Assembly (NCBI GenBank): GCA_934394595.1
Contig: CAKRRX010000105.1
Span: 1 to 8,847 of the forward strand
Source of the DNA: an uncultured Blautia sp.
GTDB taxonomy: Bacteria > Bacillota > Clostridia > Lachnospirales > Lachnospiraceae
Length of the DNA: 8,847 nt
Direction of reading: 5' to 3'
How positions within the stretch are numbered: position 1 is the first letter of the stretch; each line of letters begins with the position of its first letter. Both the position numbers and the translations under genes were made by a program. Positions 7,901 to 8,847 of the stretch are shown here, piece after piece. The notes below the pieces were generated by a model. That model was not told where the DNA came from. It searched no databases and worked only from the letters and a program-made list of their open reading frames with translations.

Positions 7901-8448
7901 CGTCCCTTTGTTTTGAAAATTATAACGGAGAGTCTGCAAAGGCGGAGGCCTGTATGCAGCTGATCCAAAGTGCCATAGACGGTGGACACCGTATGCTTTT
8001 GTTTTCCCAGTTTACCTCCATGCTGGCTATCATACAGGAGCAGCTGGAAAAGGAAAAGATTCCATATTTTGTGATCACAGGAGAAACTTCCAAGCAGAAG
8101 AGACAGGAGCTGGTAAAGGAGTTTAATAACGGGGATGTACCGGTGTTCCTGATCTCCCTGAAAGCAGGCGGGGTGGGATTGAACCTTACAGGAGCAGATG
8201 TGGTGATCCATTATGACCCGTGGTGGAATCTGGCAGTGCAGAATCAGGCCACAGACCGTGCACACCGTATTGGTCAGACCAGGAAGGTGACGGTGTACAA
8301 GCTGATCGCCCGCGGTACCATTGAGGAAAAGATCCAGAAGCTGCAGGAGTCCAAACGGGATCTTGCAGAGCAGGTGATCGGAGGCGAGATGGGACAGCTT
8401 GGAACCCTGAATCGGGACGAAATTTTGGAATTGCTGGAAGGAAAATAA
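4987..8448 (+). CDS. SNF2-family DEAD/DEAH-type helicase with degenerate SWIM zinc finger
   Basis: This is an ATP-driven double-stranded DNA translocase of the bacterial SNF2 family (1153 residues, numbered from ATG 4987). The N-terminal 40 residues are charged and probably disordered. A SWIM-like zinc finger follows at about 118-150: C125-Y-C127-P-E-C130, then C144-R-Y146; the usual final CxH histidine is replaced by Tyr. Residues of about 200-680 match the kind of linker found in bacterial SNF2-associated regions (SNF2_assoc), which I infer from order only. The motor is complete: RNYQKTGYKWL near 695, Walker A DDMGLGKT at 716-723 (K722), VAPAALVYNW, Walker B DEAQ at 815-818, LTGTPIENRLSELWSIF from 842, LLFSQFTSML, LISLKAGGVGLNLTGAD, and motif VI with QATDRAHRIGQ at 1087-1097, then the VYKLIARGTIEEKI tail. 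Bacillus subtilis YwqA is a relative whose SWIM partner is a separate gene; here the two are fused. The cellular role of these proteins is poorly known; remodelling of protein-DNA complexes during transcription or repair is likely. It lies downstream of the small ORF and ends at a strong terminator. Confidence 0.95.
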   Translation: MQKKNEENTQEKDQVQEKYTVLGNSWDETDPESASLQEKSVQELKSYTYFDGDKIFQSLQLPAKAVKGGEALYKNKKITIRKIGEGFISQGGKRCGNIEATFAEYRAEFPTAIIFSHEEVIESRCYCPECRKSYWGWYSEKPKCRYVAALGLYLRDYLKSENFADATDMNGDTLLSVFQKGRARAIRAEQKEEQEPYVELLPRLTKKNDKLSVSFKVGTGKLFVVKKLNEFCMQVKEGAVVQYGSGTQISHRMQDFTEKSKKWISYIDQIVREENRFVGKIMESGIYLPKKFDVGGFLDLFGWRLDRFYEALGEDRVEYEDKSTDAKGAKKCQLTCAMGNPRISMRIEDAQKDSREFHGIAVKGKLPELFHGMSSAYFIQGDKLYKTEPDFLEKVRPLEQLSRNGSFHFQMGRNTLSKFYYDVLPKLQEIADITEAEPEKFRRYLTPEVHFVFYLDMEEDNVICSVRACYGKREFSVGLALAEEELPAEERFRDLPQEEMVFHQAMEWLPFYDPDHDVLHCGGNEELSYQMLEAGTDALLELGEVRCTNRFRNWHVVKHVKVSVGVSLSGDLLDLDISTDDISGKELLDILRSYQAKKKYYRLKSGEFVNLQEQNLEMLTELMKTLQLTPKEFVKGKMHIPAYRTLYLDQMLESNETVYSHRDRHFRDIVKGFKTIKDADFEEPQSLTGIMRNYQKTGYKWLRTLEAWKFGGILADDMGLGKTLQVIAVLLAAKEEGKSGTSLIVAPAALVYNWGEELQRFAPDLVVSLVTGTQGERRKKLQEYEQADVLVTSYDLLKRDIDQYENKEFQYEVIDEAQYIKNHTTAAAKAVKVIRSHIRYALTGTPIENRLSELWSIFDYLMPGFLYGYDTFKKDLETPIVKNGDQSAMARLQKMAGPFILRRLKEDVLKDLPEKLEEVRYVKFEDAQQKLYDAQVFHMKEKIARQDEGEFNRNKLWILAELTKLRQICCSPSLCFENYNGESAKAEACMQLIQSAIDGGHRMLLFSQFTSMLAIIQEQLEKEKIPYFVITGETSKQKRQELVKEFNNGDVPVFLISLKAGGVGLNLTGADVVIHYDPWWNLAVQNQATDRAHRIGQTRKVTVYKLIARGTIEEKIQKLQESKRDLAEQVIGGEMGQLGTLNRDEILELLEGK

Positions 8449-8451
8449 GAT

Positions 8452-8478
8452 AGAGGGAGCCACAAAGCTCCCTCTTTG
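8452..8478 (+). terminator. Rho-independent terminator of the SNF2 helicase gene
   Basis: A perfect 9-bp GC-rich stem AGAGGGAGC (8452-8460) pairs with GCTCCCTCT (8467-8475) around a 6-base loop, 3 bases after the stop codon. The T-tract is short, which is the only weakness. Confidence 0.85.
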
Positions 8479-8531
8479 TAAAGAAATCGGGAAAATTTTC
8501 AAAAATATTTGAAAAAATTATAAAATTCCTA

Positions 8532-8561
8532 TTGACTTTTAGTAGGTAGCTGATATATAAT
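8532..8561 (+). promoter_or_regulatory. Strong sigma-A promoter of tRNA-Lys
   Basis: TTGACT at 8532-8537 and TATAAT at 8556-8561 with an 18-base spacer. Transcription should start near 8568, giving a precursor leader of about 35 bases before the mature tRNA. Confidence 0.85.
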
Positions 8562-8569
8562 ACATCTTG

Positions 8570-8592
8570 CGTTAAGGAAATAGTTCTTAACG
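8570..8592 (+). repeat. Inverted repeat in the tRNA leader (hairpin or operator)
   Basis: CGTTAAG (8570-8576) and CTTAACG (8586-8592) are perfect inverted copies separated by 9 bases. They lie right at or just after the expected transcription start and 11 bases before the mature tRNA. As RNA this forms a 7-bp hairpin; as DNA it is a 23-bp dyad that a dimeric protein could bind. Confidence 0.6.
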
Positions 8593-8603
8593 AAATAAGA
8601 AAA

Positions 8604-8676
8604 GCGCCTTTAGCTCAGTTGGTAGAGCACCTGACTCTTAATCAGGGTGTCCAGGGTTCGAACCCCTGAAGGCGCA
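8604..8676 (+). tRNA. tRNA-Lys (anticodon CTT)
   Basis: The 73-base gene folds as a full cloverleaf. The acceptor stem GCGCCTT (8604-8610) pairs perfectly with AAGGCGC (8669-8675), discriminator A at 8676. D-arm GCTC/GAGC with AGTTGGTA loop; anticodon stem CCTGA/TCAGG around loop CTCTTAA, giving anticodon CTT at 8637-8639 (reads AAG, lysine). The T-arm has GGTTCGAACCC-type sequence with a CAGGG/CCCTG stem. The 3' CCA is not encoded, as the genome continues CTGA, so it must be added by nucleotidyltransferase. It has its own promoter and terminator and is a single-gene unit as far as the window shows. Confidence 0.97.
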
Positions 8677-8683
8677 CTGAAAG

Positions 8684-8730
8684 CACTGTTTTTGCGGACA
8701 AAGCGATTGCCGCGGGGACGGTGTTTTTTT
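8684..8730 (+). terminator. Rho-independent terminator of tRNA-Lys
   Basis: A long stem of 14 pairs, several of them G-U (8684-8697 with 8710-8723), closes a 12-base loop and is followed by seven Ts at 8724-8730. The GCGG/CCGC part near the loop and the CACTG/CGGTG base are the firm sections. A weaker second stem, TCCTGG (8734-8739) with CTGGGA (8753-8758), precedes another seven-T run at 8759-8765 and could be a back-up terminator. Confidence 0.75.
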
Positions 8731-8780
8731 GTGTCCTGGAAACGTATGGATACTGGGATTTTTTTCAAAGGGACTCTAAA

Positions 8781-8824
8781 GAAAGCCCTTTGCCATAAAT
8801 CACAGATCCTGGCAAGGGGCTTTC
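8781..8824. terminator. Strong 15-bp hairpin near the right edge, possibly a bidirectional or minus-strand terminator
   Basis: GAAAGCCCTTTGCCA (8781-8795) and TGGCAAGGGGCTTTC (8810-8824) pair over 15 bases with a single G-U wobble on the plus strand and a 14-base loop. Read on the minus strand the stem is followed by TTTAGAG, so it may end a leftward gene located beyond the window. Read on the plus strand it is followed by GTTACTT, a poorer tail. The left arm also pairs with an upstream segment, so an attenuator-type leader of a rightward gene is the alternative. No gene is visible in 8731-8847. Confidence 0.5.
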
Positions 8825-8847
8825 GTTACTTAGCACTTATAGATTTT

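Noticed and set aside
4050..8448. The idea that methyltransferase plus SNF2 helicase form a phage-defence system (DISARM-like)
   Set aside because: The methyltransferase is clearly the tRNA enzyme TrmB, with tRNA-specific motifs, and no DNA methylase, nuclease or other DISARM-type partner is present.
7537..8502. A 321-codon minus-strand open frame antisense to the helicase motor
   Set aside because: The plus strand here carries SNF2 motifs III to VI without interruption; the antisense frame has low-complexity Leu/His/Phe composition and runs through the terminator.
8604..8847. tRNA gene as an integration site for a mobile element
   Set aside because: No integrase, and no repeat of the tRNA 3' end is seen in the 171 bases downstream; the region is short and cut by the window edge, so there is no support.

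Overview
The window looks like ordinary chromosome from a Clostridia-class Bacillota, most likely a Lachnospiraceae-type gut anaerobe. The reasons are strong AGGAGG-type ribosome binding sites, moderate GC with AT-rich intergenic DNA, a bacterial V/A-type ATPase operon, a tRNA gene without encoded CCA, and protein sequences of clostridial style. The family assignment is inference from general resemblance, not from a search.

Left part (1-3729, minus strand): the first four genes of a V-type (A/V-type) ATPase operon, transcribed leftwards. In transcription order they are a 106-residue coiled-coil peripheral-stalk subunit (G/H type), subunit C (AC39 family, central-stalk adaptor), subunit I (the a-like membrane subunit that carries the essential arginine) and subunit K (the rotor ring proteolipid), which runs off the left edge after 104 codons. 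Spacing is tight: the first pair overlap in TAATG, there are 17 bases between C and I, and about 60 bases between I and K. The catalytic subunits (A, B), the D/F central stalk and subunit E are presumably further left, outside the window.

Middle (3730-4049): an AT-rich divergent intergenic region. It holds a clear promoter for the rightward gene trmB (TTGCAG, 17 bases, TATAGT) and only weak promoter candidates for the leftward ATPase operon.

Right part (4050-8448, plus strand): trmB (tRNA m7G46 methyltransferase), then a 54-residue charged orphan protein placed 12 bases ahead of a large SNF2-family helicase (1153 residues). The helicase has a degenerate N-terminal SWIM zinc finger and a complete C-terminal SNF2 motor. 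A perfect 9-bp terminator closes this unit.

Far right (8449-8847): a tRNA-Lys(CTT) gene with its own strong promoter, a 7-bp dyad in its 5' leader, and a rho-independent terminator. It is followed by about 120 bases with no gene but with strong, mutually exclusive hairpins that run to the edge of the window.

I see no mobile element, CRISPR array or recognisable defence island. The best candidates for something under-described are the small gene coupled to the SWIM/SNF2 helicase, the missing SWIM histidine in that helicase, and the alternative-pairing hairpins at the right edge.
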